64,000 nt of DNA, from the NCBI RefSeq assembly GCF_965222285.1, contig NZ_OZ244942.1, positions 1,550,001 through 1,614,000 of the forward strand, written 5' to 3'. A model generated the notes under the pieces. It made no database searches. It was not told where the DNA came from and was given only the letters and a program-made list of their open reading frames with translations. This stretch comes from Tepidicaulis sp002389665. GTDB lineage: Bacteria > Pseudomonadota > Alphaproteobacteria > Parvibaculales > Parvibaculaceae. This document shows positions 33,705 to 42,763 of the stretch, one piece after another. The position numbers and the translations under genes were made by a program. Positions within the stretch are counted from its first letter, which is position 1; every line of letters starts with the position of its first letter.

Positions 33705-35504
33705 ATGCGGCGATTCTGGGCGAAAATCTGCGTTGCGGGGGCGTTTTTTGCGGCTACTTTGGTGGCGGGCGGCGCGGCCATTGCGCAGCCGCAACATGCC
33801 ATCGCCATGCATGGCAGCCCGCTTTATGAGCCCGGCTTTTCGCATTTTTCATATGCAAATCCGCACGCGCCGAAAGGCGGCACGCTGAAGCTTGCGGCCA
33901 TCGGCTCATTCGACAGCGTCAATCCCATGATCGTGCGGGGCACCGCGGGGCTCGGCGCGCGCGAGCACGTTTTCGAAAGCCTGATGGCGCGCTCCTATGA
34001 CGAGCCCTTCTCGCTCTATGGATTGATTGCCGAAAGCATTGAAACGCCGGATGACCGCTCCTGGGTTGCCTTCACGTTGCGGCCCGAAGCGAAATTTTCA
34101 GACGGCACGCCCGTCACGGTGGAGGACGTGATTTTCTCCATCGAAACCTTGCGCGAAAAAGGCCGGCCCAATCACCGCTATTATTATTCGAAAGTCGAAA
34201 AGATCGAGCGGCCGGATGCGCGCACGGTAAAACTGATTTTCGGCGAGGAGCGCGACCGGGAAATGCCGCTCATCATGGGGCTGATGCCGATCTTGCCGAA
34301 GCATATTTATGAAGGCAAAGATTTCGAAAAGACGACGCTTGAGCCGATGGTGGGGTCAGGGCCATATGTGATGAGCGAAATCAAGCCGGGCACGCGCATC
34401 ACTTACAAGCGCGATCCGAATTATTGGGGCAAGGACCTGGCGGTCAATCGCGGCCTTAATAATCCAGATGAAATCGTCTATGATTATTTCCGCGACACGA
34501 ACGCCTCTTTCGAAGCCTTTAAAGCAGGGCTTTACGATGCACGGCCGGAATCCGATCCGGCGCGCTGGGTGGCGGGCTTCGATTTTACCGCCGTTCAAAA
34601 AGGCGATGTGCGCAAGCTCGCTTTCAAGCCCGAAACGCCTTCGGGCATGCGCGCCTTCGTCTTCAACACCCGCCGTCCCGTCTTTCAGGATAAGAAAGTC
34701 CGTGAAGCGCTGATCTATGCCTTCGACTTCGAATGGGTGAACAAGAACCTGTTCTACGGCGCTTATGAGCGCGTCCAGTCTTATTATGACGGTTCGGAGC
34801 TTTCCTCCCATGGCCGCCCGGCGAGTGAGAAGGAAAAGGCGCTGCTCGCCCCATACATGGATGCCGTCGATCCCGCGGTCCTGGCAAACGGCTATCAGGC
34901 GCCGGTGAGCGATGGAAGCGGCCGCAACCGGGAGAACCGCCGGAAAGCCATCATGCTGCTTCAGGATGCCGGTTGGACGCTGCAGGACGGGCAGATGAAA
35001 AACGCTTCGGGTGAGCCGCTCAGCTTCGAAATCCTCGTCTCAAGCCCGGATGATGAACGCCTTGCCCTCAATTACGCCCAGTCGCTGAAAGGCATCGGCG
35101 TTGCCGCCAATGTGCGCAATGTGGATTCGACGCAATATGAACAGCGCCGCCAGACATACGACTTCGATATGATCTTGAACTTCTGGTACGCCTCGCTTTC
35201 GCCCGGCAACGAGCAGAGCTTTTATTGGGGCTCGGAAGCGGCACGCACCGACGGATCGCGCAATTATATGGGCGCGGAGAACCCGGCGATCGATGCCATG
35301 ATCGAGGCGATGCTGGCCGCCCGCAGCCGGGAGGATTTCGTTGCCGCGATCCGCGCGCTCGACCGGGTGCTGCTCTCCGGTTATTACGTCGTCCCGCTCT
35401 ATTACCAGCCGGAGCAATGGGTGGCGCTTTGGGACAAGGTCAAGGTGCCGGAAAAAACCTCTCTTTACGGCTACCGCAGCGATGCCTGGTGGGTGAGCGA
35501 ATAA
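33705..35504 (+). CDS. ABC transporter peptide-binding protein (SBP_bac_5), orphan
   Basis: The extracytoplasmic solute-binding protein of about 599 residues has a signal peptide (IC-VAGAFFAATLVAGGAAIA), then the YejA-like start HGSPLYEPGFSHFSYANPHAPKGG and VNPMIVRGTAG. Further cluster-5 motifs are FSDGTPVTVEDVIFSIETL, VGSGPYVMSEI, RDPNYWGKDL and PLYYQPEQW. Ligands are oligopeptides or microcin C-like compounds. No permease or ATPase gene is adjacent. ATG 33705 has GGGAGGGG close upstream; ATG 33675 is an alternative. The stop overlaps the next gene's start by one base. Confidence 0.88.
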   Translation: MRRFWAKICVAGAFFAATLVAGGAAIAQPQHAIAMHGSPLYEPGFSHFSYANPHAPKGGTLKLAAIGSFDSVNPMIVRGTAGLGAREHVFESLMARSYDEPFSLYGLIAESIETPDDRSWVAFTLRPEAKFSDGTPVTVEDVIFSIETLREKGRPNHRYYYSKVEKIERPDARTVKLIFGEERDREMPLIMGLMPILPKHIYEGKDFEKTTLEPMVGSGPYVMSEIKPGTRITYKRDPNYWGKDLAVNRGLNNPDEIVYDYFRDTNASFEAFKAGLYDARPESDPARWVAGFDFTAVQKGDVRKLAFKPETPSGMRAFVFNTRRPVFQDKKVREALIYAFDFEWVNKNLFYGAYERVQSYYDGSELSSHGRPASEKEKALLAPYMDAVDPAVLANGYQAPVSDGSGRNRENRRKAIMLLQDAGWTLQDGQMKNASGEPLSFEILVSSPDDERLALNYAQSLKGIGVAANVRNVDSTQYEQRRQTYDFDMILNFWYASLSPGNEQSFYWGSEAARTDGSRNYMGAENPAIDAMIEAMLAARSREDFVAAIRALDRVLLSGYYVVPLYYQPEQWVALWDKVKVPEKTSLYGYRSDAWWVSE

Positions 35505-36424
35505 TGCGCCAGAAACTGTTCCCGAACCTGCGCTTGCCGCTGATGGCCGCGCCGATGTTTCTCGTCTCGGGCCCTGATCTCGTGGTTGCTGCCTGCAAGG
35601 CAGGAATTATCGGCACCTTCCCGACGCCCAATGCCCGCACACCGGAGATATTGGAAGACTGGCTTCAGGACATTACCGCGCGCCTTGCGGGGGACGCGGC
35701 GACAGCGCCCTGGGCGGCCAATCTCGTCGTACACCGTTCCAATACCCGCCTTGGGGATGATCTGGCGCTTGTCAAAAAATACCGCGCGCCGCTTGTCATC
35801 ACGGCTCTCGGCAGTCCGCGCGATATCGTTTCGGAAGTTCATACCTATGGTGGACGCGTCTTTGCTGATGTGAATTCCGTTCCTTTCGCCCGCAAGGCGG
35901 CGGCTGCCGGCGTAGACGGGCTCGTTCTCGTTGCCTCCGGCGCGGGCGGGCATACGGGGCAGATGACGGGCTTTTCTTTCGTGCCGGCTGTCCGGGAGTT
36001 TTTCGACGGGCCCATCGTGCTCGGCGGCGGCATCACGACCGGCGGCGGCATCGCGGCAGCGGAAATGCTGGGCGCCGATTTCGCCTATATGGGCACACGC
36101 TTCATCGCGGCCGAAGAAAGCCTCGCCGCAGCCGATTACAAGCAGATGCTGACGCAAGTAAGCGCCGAGGATCTGGTGCCGACCCGCGCAGTAACGGGCG
36201 TGCTGGCCAATTGGCTGCGCCCGACGCTGGAACGCGCGGGCTATGATGTGGCGATGCTTGAAGAAAAACCCAATATCGATTTCACCGACCCGCAAAGCGA
36301 TGCCAAACGCTGGGCGAATGTCTGGTCCGCCGGGCACGGTGTCGGCGCGATCAAGAATGTCGAGCCGGTGAGCAAGATCGTGGACCGCCTGAAAGCGGAA
36401 TATGACGCTGCCCGGCAGACATAA
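35504..36424 (+). CDS. nitronate monooxygenase family flavoprotein
   Basis: The 306-residue FMN TIM barrel has LRLPLMAAPMFLVSGPDLVVAACKAG at the start, VDGLVLVASGAGGHTG with the conserved His-Thr-Gly, IVLGGGITTGGGIAAAEMLGADFAYMGTRF as the phosphate loop, and a C-terminal NVWSAGHGVG. These enzymes oxidise alkyl nitronates such as propionate 3-nitronate, using FMN and O2. It begins in the TAATG overlap with the binding-protein gene, so the two are translated together, which is unusual for these families. Confidence 0.9.
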   Translation: MRQKLFPNLRLPLMAAPMFLVSGPDLVVAACKAGIIGTFPTPNARTPEILEDWLQDITARLAGDAATAPWAANLVVHRSNTRLGDDLALVKKYRAPLVITALGSPRDIVSEVHTYGGRVFADVNSVPFARKAAAAGVDGLVLVASGAGGHTGQMTGFSFVPAVREFFDGPIVLGGGITTGGGIAAAEMLGADFAYMGTRFIAAEESLAAADYKQMLTQVSAEDLVPTRAVTGVLANWLRPTLERAGYDVAMLEEKPNIDFTDPQSDAKRWANVWSAGHGVGAIKNVEPVSKIVDRLKAEYDAARQT

Positions 36425-36465
36425 ATCATAGTGGGTTTTCTTTCGGCCATTGGGGAGGACGGGCC

Positions 36466-38151
36466 ATGGGATACCGCGTGAGTGAGGAAGAGGCATCGCT
36501 TTACCGCGATGCCGGATTCTGGAGGAATGAGACCCTTAGCGCCCTTTTCCGTGAGAATGTGAAAAGAAACCCGGAAGCGCTGGCCCTTTGCGATATGCCG
36601 GGCAAGGAAGCCGCCACCGGCCTTGCCGAACGCCGTCTTTCTTATGATGCGCTTCACCGCGCCGTGCAGGGACTGGCAAATCAGCTTACGGGCGCGGGGC
36701 TTGAGGCGGGCGATATTCTGCTCGTCCAATTACCGAATAGTGCCGAGCTCGCCGCCACCTATCTCGCGGCCTGGGAGCGCGGAATTATCGTTTCCCCCGT
36801 TCCTATGCAGTGGCGCCGCCATGAACTTGAAGGCGTGCTGGAAGCAACGGGCGCCAAAGCGCTGATGACGCTGGCGCGCTTCAAAGACGAAAGCCACGAA
36901 GCGCTTGCCCGCGCCGCGGCTGAAAAGGCGTCTGCGCGCCCTCACCTTCTCGTCTGGGGCGCGGCGGCATCAAAGGGCGTCCAGCCGCTTGAATGGCGCG
37001 AGGAGGAACCTCTACCGGCCAAGACAGGCGATCCGCAGCGCCTTGCCACGCTCTGCTGGACCTCCGGCACTGAGGCACGGCCCAAAGGCGTGCCACGCCA
37101 TCACGATCATTGGCGTGCCGCCGGCATGGCCATGGTGGAGGCCTGCGGGCTTGGCCAAGGCGATGTCATTCTCTGTCCCTTCCCGCTCGTCAATATGGCG
37201 GCCCTCGGCGGTACCTTCGTGCCCTGGCTTTTGACGGGCGGCACGCTGGTTCTCCATCACCCGCTCGATCTGCCGGTTTTCTTAAAGCAGCTTGTTGCGG
37301 AAAAAGTGAATTACACCGTCGCCCCGCCCGCCGTGCTCAACATGCTGCTGAAGGATGAAAAGCTGCTGGCGATGCTGGATCTTTCCAATTTCCGCAGCAT
37401 CGGGTCCGGCTCCGCGCCGCTTGCGCCCTTTATGGTGAAAGGCTTTCAAGAGCGTTTCGATCTGCCCATCGTTAATATATTCGGCTCGAATGAAGGCACC
37501 TGTCTTTCCTCCGGTGCGGGGGATGTGCCGGAGCCGGAAAACCGGGCGCAGTTTTTCCCGCGCATCGGCGGCGGCGGGCTGGACTGGCCATCGGCGATTT
37601 CCGCCGTTACCCGCACGAAGCTCGTCGATCTGCAATCCGGCGCTGAAATCCTGGAAGAAGGCGTGCCGGGCGAGCTTGTCATCAAAGGGCCGACAGTTTT
37701 TGACGGCTATTGGCGCGAAGGCAGTGAAGACGGCCCGGCCCCGGCCATCGATGCGGACGGGTTCTTTCATACCGGAGATGTTTTCGAGATTGCCGGCGAA
37801 TGCGGGCGCTTCTACCGCTTCGTTGAACGGGCCAAGGACATCATCATCCGCGGCGGCATGAACATATCGCCCGGTGAGATCGACGGGCTCATGGCAGGCC
37901 ATCCCGATATTGCGGAAGCGGCGGTTTTCGGTGTACCGGATGAGAGATTGGGCGAGCGCATCTGCGCGGCGCTCGTACCGGCCAATGGCAAGGCGGTCAC
38001 GCTTCAAAGCCTGACGGATTATTTAAGGGGCGAAGAAATTGCGGCCTATAAGCTCCCCGAAATGATTACGGAAGTCGAAGCCCTGCCGCGCAATCCGCTC
38101 GGCAAGGTGCTGCGGCGTGTCTTGAAAGAGACCTATCTGGCGAAAGCGTAA
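36466..38151 (+). CDS. class I adenylate-forming enzyme (acyl-CoA ligase)
   Basis: This 561-residue AMP-dependent ligase has WTSGTEARPKGVPRHH as the P-loop (A3-type), INIFGSNEGTCLS-like residues at the A5 region, FHTGDVFEIAG (A7/A8) and RGGMNISPGEIDG, and PLGKVLRR with the catalytic Lys near the C-terminus. It activates an unknown carboxylic acid to an acyl-AMP and then acyl-CoA. The family neighbours are cyclohexanecarboxylate-CoA and 2,3-dihydroxybenzoate-AMP ligases. GGGGAGGA precedes ATG 36466, 41 bases after the nitronate monooxygenase stop. Confidence 0.9.
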   Translation: MGYRVSEEEASLYRDAGFWRNETLSALFRENVKRNPEALALCDMPGKEAATGLAERRLSYDALHRAVQGLANQLTGAGLEAGDILLVQLPNSAELAATYLAAWERGIIVSPVPMQWRRHELEGVLEATGAKALMTLARFKDESHEALARAAAEKASARPHLLVWGAAASKGVQPLEWREEEPLPAKTGDPQRLATLCWTSGTEARPKGVPRHHDHWRAAGMAMVEACGLGQGDVILCPFPLVNMAALGGTFVPWLLTGGTLVLHHPLDLPVFLKQLVAEKVNYTVAPPAVLNMLLKDEKLLAMLDLSNFRSIGSGSAPLAPFMVKGFQERFDLPIVNIFGSNEGTCLSSGAGDVPEPENRAQFFPRIGGGGLDWPSAISAVTRTKLVDLQSGAEILEEGVPGELVIKGPTVFDGYWREGSEDGPAPAIDADGFFHTGDVFEIAGECGRFYRFVERAKDIIIRGGMNISPGEIDGLMAGHPDIAEAAVFGVPDERLGERICAALVPANGKAVTLQSLTDYLRGEEIAAYKLPEMITEVEALPRNPLGKVLRRVLKETYLAKA

Positions 38152-38163
38152 GGCGGGGGCGTT

Positions 38164-38757
38164 TTAGTCCGCCGCCTTGAAAAGCTCCATCCGCGCCTGC
38201 TTGATCGCTTTCGTCTTTTCGCTCCACTCGGCAATGGCCTGCGCCGCCTTGCCGCCCTCTTCTTTCATGTAAGCATCATGACAAGCGTCTTTGGTCGTGA
38301 TCTCGCAGGCAAGGCCGTTCGGATCGAAGAAATAAAGCGAATGACAGAAGGTGTGATCGATAGGGCCGAAGGCGGGAACCTTCGCTTCTTCAAGACGGGT
38401 CTTGAAGGTCATCACCTCGTCCATCGTGCCGACTTCAAAGGCAAAGTGATAATCGTCGATGCCGTCTTTCAGCCCGAAGGTTTCATCGCTCGCGCTTGAC
38501 GGCGCATCGAAAAAGGCGATGAAATTACCGTCTCCCATCTCGAAGAAAAGGTGCATGAAGGGCTTGTCCTCGCCAGACGGCGTCTTGTCGAACGACAGCG
38601 CGGCGGCGGGCTTCAGGCCCAAAAGATCGACGTAAAATTTGTATGTCTCTTCCGCATCGCGGCAGCGATAGGCGATGTGGTGAAATCCTTTGATCTGGGG
38701 CGGGGCGGTTTTCGTTTCGCCGATATGATCGACACTGCCCATCAGTTCACGGCTCAT
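38164..38757 (-). CDS. VOC-family (extradiol dioxygenase/glyoxalase-like) protein
   Basis: The 197-residue protein has IKGFHHIAYRCRDAEETYKFYVDLLGL with the first metal His, GIDDYHFAFEV with a second, and HSLYFFDPNGLACEITT with the third ligand Glu. It is a single VOC domain with a helical tail rich in Lys and Glu. It may be a type I extradiol dioxygenase-like or isomerase-like protein in ring-compound breakdown. GGAGGAG precedes ATG 38757. It converges on the acyl-CoA ligase gene. Confidence 0.87.
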   Translation of the reverse strand: MSRELMGSVDHIGETKTAPPQIKGFHHIAYRCRDAEETYKFYVDLLGLKPAAALSFDKTPSGEDKPFMHLFFEMGDGNFIAFFDAPSSASDETFGLKDGIDDYHFAFEVGTMDEVMTFKTRLEEAKVPAFGPIDHTFCHSLYFFDPNGLACEITTKDACHDAYMKEEGGKAAQAIAEWSEKTKAIKQARMELFKAAD

Positions 38758-38845
38758 GGCTTCTCCTCCCAAAAATGCCCGGCGTGCTTGAGCAAGCTTA
38801 CGCCTCAAGGCGAAGCTTGAAAAGCTGCGGTTTCAGATAGGAGTT

Positions 38846-39592
38846 TCAGGCAGGCTCCCGGGCGAAAATCGCCTCGAGGCTCGTCATGTTCATGCCGTGC
38901 TTGACGTAATTGTAAGGCGTGATGTTCACGGCTTTGACGATAGCGCGGGCGATTTCCGTGCCTACCTGCCCGTCCTCCTGCGGCACCATATCAAAATCGA
39001 TCATGTTGATGCAGGCGGTGTCCTGCTCGAAGGCGGAGGCCGCGTGGAGCCCGCCGCTGACGGCCCAGCTCAAGATAAGCCGGTTGATGCCTTCATGAGC
39101 TGCGATCAGCGCCGTATGCCAGCCGGGCTCGGTCAGCAGCCGCTTGATGACGCCGAGCGCGCGGGCCTGGGCATCCGCGAAAGGCTCGCCCCCTTCCAGC
39201 AGCGTCGCGCCGGGTTCGCCTGCTTTTTCGAAATAGAGCGTCATAATGCGGGCGACATCGTCCCGCGATTTCACGGTGCCGAAGCCGCCGCCGTGAATCT
39301 CGTAGAGGTCTTCATCGGTTTCGAGCACCGGGCGCGCCGCCTCGTCCTGCATGTCCAGAACGAGCTCGGCAGTTGAGCGCGTGCGCGGCGCGCCGGAGCA
39401 AAGCGCCCGGTCGAAGCGCACATGAGAAAGCGCCTTGCCGGCTGCAATGGCTTCCTTCCGGCCGCGCGGGGTAAGCGGCACCACTTTGGTGTCGCCGCCC
39501 GCAGCCTGAATTTCCTTGCCGAAATAATCCACATGCCCGTGACGCATGAGATAAATCCGGCGGCGGCCCGTCGTGCCCGGCAATGCGCTCAT
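38846..39592 (-). CDS. histidine phosphatase (phosphoglycerate-mutase-like) family protein
   Basis: The 248-residue protein begins with RRRIYLMRHGHVDYFG (catalytic RHG at ~17-19), has LCSGAPRTRSTAELVL, EIHGGGFG and IAAHEGINRLILSWAV with the second active-site His. It belongs to the broad phosphatase group containing CobC and PhoE. The substrate is unknown. It follows the alpha-methylacyl-CoA racemase gene on the same strand with 22 bases between them. Confidence 0.9.
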   Translation of the reverse strand: MSALPGTTGRRRIYLMRHGHVDYFGKEIQAAGGDTKVVPLTPRGRKEAIAAGKALSHVRFDRALCSGAPRTRSTAELVLDMQDEAARPVLETDEDLYEIHGGGFGTVKSRDDVARIMTLYFEKAGEPGATLLEGGEPFADAQARALGVIKRLLTEPGWHTALIAAHEGINRLILSWAVSGGLHAASAFEQDTACINMIDFDMVPQEDGQVGTEIARAIVKAVNITPYNYVKHGMNMTSLEAIFAREPA

Positions 39593-39614
39593 CAGATGCC
39601 TTTCGGGCGGAAGC

Positions 39615-40754
39615 TTAAATCGCTTCCGCCTTTTTCAATGCGTCGATATCGCCGCCCGAAAAGCCCCAGTCTTCCAGCGCGCTTTCCGTGTGCTCGCCGA
39701 TGGAAGGCGGCGGGCCCTGAATTTCCGACGGCGTGCCGAAGAAGCGCGGCGCGATATTGGGCTGCGCCACCCCGTCCCGCTCGACGATCGTCTCGCGCGC
39801 CTTGTTATGGGCGTGATCCTTGGCTTCCTTGATGGAAAGGACGGGAGCAAAGCAGATATCCGTGCCTTCCATGATGGCGCACCATTCATCACGGGTTTTC
39901 GTTTTGAAAACCTCGATGAGTTTGTTCTTCATTTCCGGCCACTGGCCACGGTCCATCTGCGCGTCCCAGATGGCATCGGTCAATCCTGCTTTCTCACGCA
40001 GGATGGCGTAGAATTGCGGTTCGATGGAGCCGATGGAAATCCACTTCCCGTCCTTCGTCTCATAGGTGTCGTAGAAATGCGCGCCGCCATCGAGCATGTT
40101 CGTGCCATGCTCGTCCGCCCACATACCCGACGCCGTAAAGCCGTAGAACATGGCCATCAGCGAGGTCGCGCCATCGGTCATGGCCGCATCGACCACCTGG
40201 CCTTTGCCGGAGCGGTTTGCTTCATGCAGCGCCGCCAGCATGCCCATGGCGAGGTAAAGCGCGCCGCCGCCGAAATCGCCCACGAGATTGAGCGGCGGCA
40301 CCGGGCGCTCGCCGGGCCGGCCGATGGCGTGTAGCGCGCCGGTCAGCGAGATATAGTTGATGTCGTGACCGGCGGCATTGGCGAGCGGGCCTTCCTGCCC
40401 CCAGCCCGTCATGCGGCCGTAAACGAGCTTCGGATTGCGTTTCAAGCAGACATCGGGACCGAGGCCGAGCCGCTCCATCACGCCGGGGCGGAAGCCTTCC
40501 TGCAGGATATCCGCTTTCTCGATGAGTTTGAGGCAGGCTTCCACGGCATCCGGCGATTTCAGGTTCATCGCCACGGAGCGGCGCCCGCGGGCGGTAATGT
40601 CGAATTTCGAGCCGCCCTGGCCACCCTTGCGGTCGATGCGGATCACATCCGCGCCCATATCCGACAGCAGCATGGCGCAGAACGGGCCCGGCCCGATGCC
40701 TGCGAATTCGACGACTTTCACCCCGGAAAGCGGCCCTTTGCCCGTTTTACCCAT
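39615..40754 (-). CDS. alpha-methylacyl-CoA racemase (CaiB/BaiF family)
   Basis: The 379-residue family III CoA-transferase-fold protein has GIGPGPFCAMLLSDMGADVIRIDR at residues 19-42. The racemase pair is present: H130 in AGHDINY and D160 in GDFGGG, the same 30-residue spacing as H126/D156 of the mycobacterial enzyme. It interconverts (2R)- and (2S)-2-methylacyl-CoA, letting branched-chain acyl-CoA enter beta-oxidation. AGGGAGA lies upstream of ATG 40754. Acyl-CoA ligase genes lie on both sides. Confidence 0.92.
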   Translation of the reverse strand: MGKTGKGPLSGVKVVEFAGIGPGPFCAMLLSDMGADVIRIDRKGGQGGSKFDITARGRRSVAMNLKSPDAVEACLKLIEKADILQEGFRPGVMERLGLGPDVCLKRNPKLVYGRMTGWGQEGPLANAAGHDINYISLTGALHAIGRPGERPVPPLNLVGDFGGGALYLAMGMLAALHEANRSGKGQVVDAAMTDGATSLMAMFYGFTASGMWADEHGTNMLDGGAHFYDTYETKDGKWISIGSIEPQFYAILREKAGLTDAIWDAQMDRGQWPEMKNKLIEVFKTKTRDEWCAIMEGTDICFAPVLSIKEAKDHAHNKARETIVERDGVAQPNIAPRFFGTPSEIQGPPPSIGEHTESALEDWGFSGGDIDALKKAEAI

Positions 40755-40910
40755 GACAGAATCTCCCTGATTTGTGGCCTTTGGCTTTATTGGCCCCTGT
40801 TTTACCGGCTGGCCGGGAACGGGTAAACCGGCGAAAGAGACCCCGGTGCCGTGACGTAGCGTCCCTGCGGGCGCTTGCGCGGACGCGGCGCACGGGGTAG
40901 ATGCCAGAAC

Positions 40911-42494
40911 ATGACAGACTTGAGCATGACAGAAACGCTTTCCCTCACCGCGCCCCGCTATACCGGCGCCTTGCCGCCTGCCCGTTTCAACATGGCGCAA
41001 TATTGCCTGGAAGCGGCGGCGAGAACCACGCCGGAGAAAATCGCTCTGCGCGTCGTCCACGATCTTGCCGCGCCTGCGGAGGCGGCGGAAAGCTGGACCT
41101 ATGGCGGGCTTGAAAAAGCGGTGCGCGCGGTTGCTGCGGGGCTTCTGGAAAGCGGGCTGAAACCGGGTGAGCGGCTGATGATCCGCCTGCCCAACACAAG
41201 CGACTATGCCCTGCTCTTTTTCGGCGCGCTGGCGGCGGGCATCGTGCCGCTGCCTGCCTCCGCGCAGCTCACGGCGCGAGAGGCGAGCTTTTTACTCGCG
41301 GACTCAGGCGCCCGAGCCGTCGCGCTTGGCGAAGGCATGGAGATCGAGGCGGCGGAAACGCAAGTCCTTACATCCGCCGATATCGCCAGGTTCAAGCAAG
41401 GCGCGCCGCTCGGCTCTTACGCGGCAACGCGGGCCGATGATCCTGCCTATCTCGTCTATACGTCCGGCACGAGCGGCAATCCGAAAGGCGTGCTCCATGC
41501 GCACCGCGCCGCCTGGGGGCGCAGGCCCATGTATCAGGGCTGGTATGGCATCGGGCCTGAAGACGTCATGCTGCATGCCGGTGCCTTCAATTGGACCTAC
41601 ACGCTGGGCGTCGGGCTGACCGACCCTTGGGCGAACGGGGCAAGCACCGTGCTTTATACGGGGGAGAAGAACGTCCAGGTCTGGGGCGAGCTGATGGCGC
41701 GCTATGACGCGACGCTGTTTGCCGCCGTGCCCTCGCTCTACCGGCAGATCCTGAAATATTGCGATACGGAACTTATTCGCGGCTCGAAGCTGCGCCACGG
41801 GCTGACGGCAGGTGAAGCCTTGCCCGAGCCGCTGCTCGAAGAATGGCGCGCCCGCACCGGCCGCGAGCTTTACGAGGCGCTGGGAATGAGTGAATGCTCG
41901 ACCTATGTATCGACCGGCCCCGGCATGGAAATTCGCGCAGGCTCACCCGGTAAACCTCAGGAAGGACGCGCCGTCGCTATTTTGCCGGTTGAAGAGGGCA
42001 GCGATCCGCTGCCGCGCGGGGAAGACGGCCTTCTTGCCGTTCACCGCTCCGATCCCGGGCTGATGCTCGGTTATTGGAACCGGCCGGAGGAAGAGGCCGA
42101 GGTGTTCCGGGGTGAATGGTTCATCGGCGGCGACGTCGCCGCGCTCGATGAAGACGGCTATCTCTGGTACCGGGGCCGCGCCGACGATGTGATGAACGCT
42201 ATGGGCTACCGCGTCTCGCCCATGGAAGTGGAAGCGGCGCTTGCCGCCCATCCCGGCATCGGGGAAGTTGCGGTTACAGAACTCAAAGTGCGCGCGGATG
42301 TCAGCATCATTGCCGCCTTTGTCGTGCCGGCGGAAGGCGCACCGCGTGATGCGCAGAGCATTCTGGATTTCGCGGCAGCGGCCCTTGCGGGTTACAAGCG
42401 CCCGCGCGAGATCATCTTCGTGGAAAGCCTGCCCCGTACGGCCAACGGCAAAGTGCAGCGCAAGGTGCTGACGGAGCGGTACAGGCGCATCTAA
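40911..42494 (+). CDS. acyl-CoA synthetase (benzoate-CoA ligase-like)
   Basis: The 527-residue adenylate-forming ligase has YTSGTSGNPKGVLHAHRAA as the A3 loop, GEALPEPLLEEW, YEALGMSECSTYVSTGPG as A5, WFIGGDVAALDEDGYLWYRGRADDVMNAMGYRVSP (A7-A8), and PRTANGKVQRKVL with the catalytic Lys. The overall pattern resembles acyl- and benzoate-CoA ligases. ATG 40911 and ATG 40926 are both possible; I give the longer. It is transcribed divergently from the racemase gene with a 156-base gap, so the two may share regulation. Confidence 0.9.
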   Translation: MTDLSMTETLSLTAPRYTGALPPARFNMAQYCLEAAARTTPEKIALRVVHDLAAPAEAAESWTYGGLEKAVRAVAAGLLESGLKPGERLMIRLPNTSDYALLFFGALAAGIVPLPASAQLTAREASFLLADSGARAVALGEGMEIEAAETQVLTSADIARFKQGAPLGSYAATRADDPAYLVYTSGTSGNPKGVLHAHRAAWGRRPMYQGWYGIGPEDVMLHAGAFNWTYTLGVGLTDPWANGASTVLYTGEKNVQVWGELMARYDATLFAAVPSLYRQILKYCDTELIRGSKLRHGLTAGEALPEPLLEEWRARTGRELYEALGMSECSTYVSTGPGMEIRAGSPGKPQEGRAVAILPVEEGSDPLPRGEDGLLAVHRSDPGLMLGYWNRPEEEAEVFRGEWFIGGDVAALDEDGYLWYRGRADDVMNAMGYRVSPMEVEAALAAHPGIGEVAVTELKVRADVSIIAAFVVPAEGAPRDAQSILDFAAAALAGYKRPREIIFVESLPRTANGKVQRKVLTERYRRI

Positions 42495-42505
42495 CCGACT
42501 ACTTT

Positions 42506-42596
42506 CGTCACCCTCGCGCTTGACGCGAGGGTCCACGGGAAGACGCAGCAGACAAAGAGGCTGCATGGATGCTCGGGTCAAGCCCGAGCATGACGA
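42506..42596. repeat. REP/BIME-like pair of extragenic palindromes
   Basis: ACCCTCGCG (42510-42518) pairs with CGCGAGGGT (42524-42532), and ATGCTCGGG (42569-42577) pairs with CCCGAGCAT (42583-42591). The outer flanks CGTCA...TCCA and TGGA...TGACG make the two hairpins an inverted pair. This CGTC-A-stem-TTGAC form is typical of alphaproteobacterial dispersed REP elements. They lie just after the ligase gene. Confidence 0.8.
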
Positions 42597-42614
42597 CTGG
42601 ATTGATTTGCTAGA

Positions 42615-42737
42615 TCAATCCTCAATCGCGTCCCAGGTCTCCTCCCAAAGCGCTTCGACGGCATCGTCGAGATCGATTTCGTAGGCCCAGACGCAAGCCA
42701 GAAACCCGAGCACGAAGCCCAGCAAAAATTTCGCCAT
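42615..42737 (-). CDS. 40-residue single-pass membrane protein
   Basis: ATG 42737 (or the adjoining ATG 42740) follows a strong purine run AAAAGGGGGG and encodes MAKFLLGFVLGFLACVWAYE, one hydrophobic helix, then an acidic amphipathic tail (IDLDDAVEALWEETWDAIED). The strong ribosome site supports expression. It is 26 bases upstream of, and on the other side from, the SDR stop on the same strand, so it may be the last cistron of that unit. Confidence 0.65.
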   Translation of the reverse strand: MAKFLLGFVLGFLACVWAYEIDLDDAVEALWEETWDAIED

Positions 42738-42763
42738 CATCCCCCCTTTTTGCCTTGCCGCGC

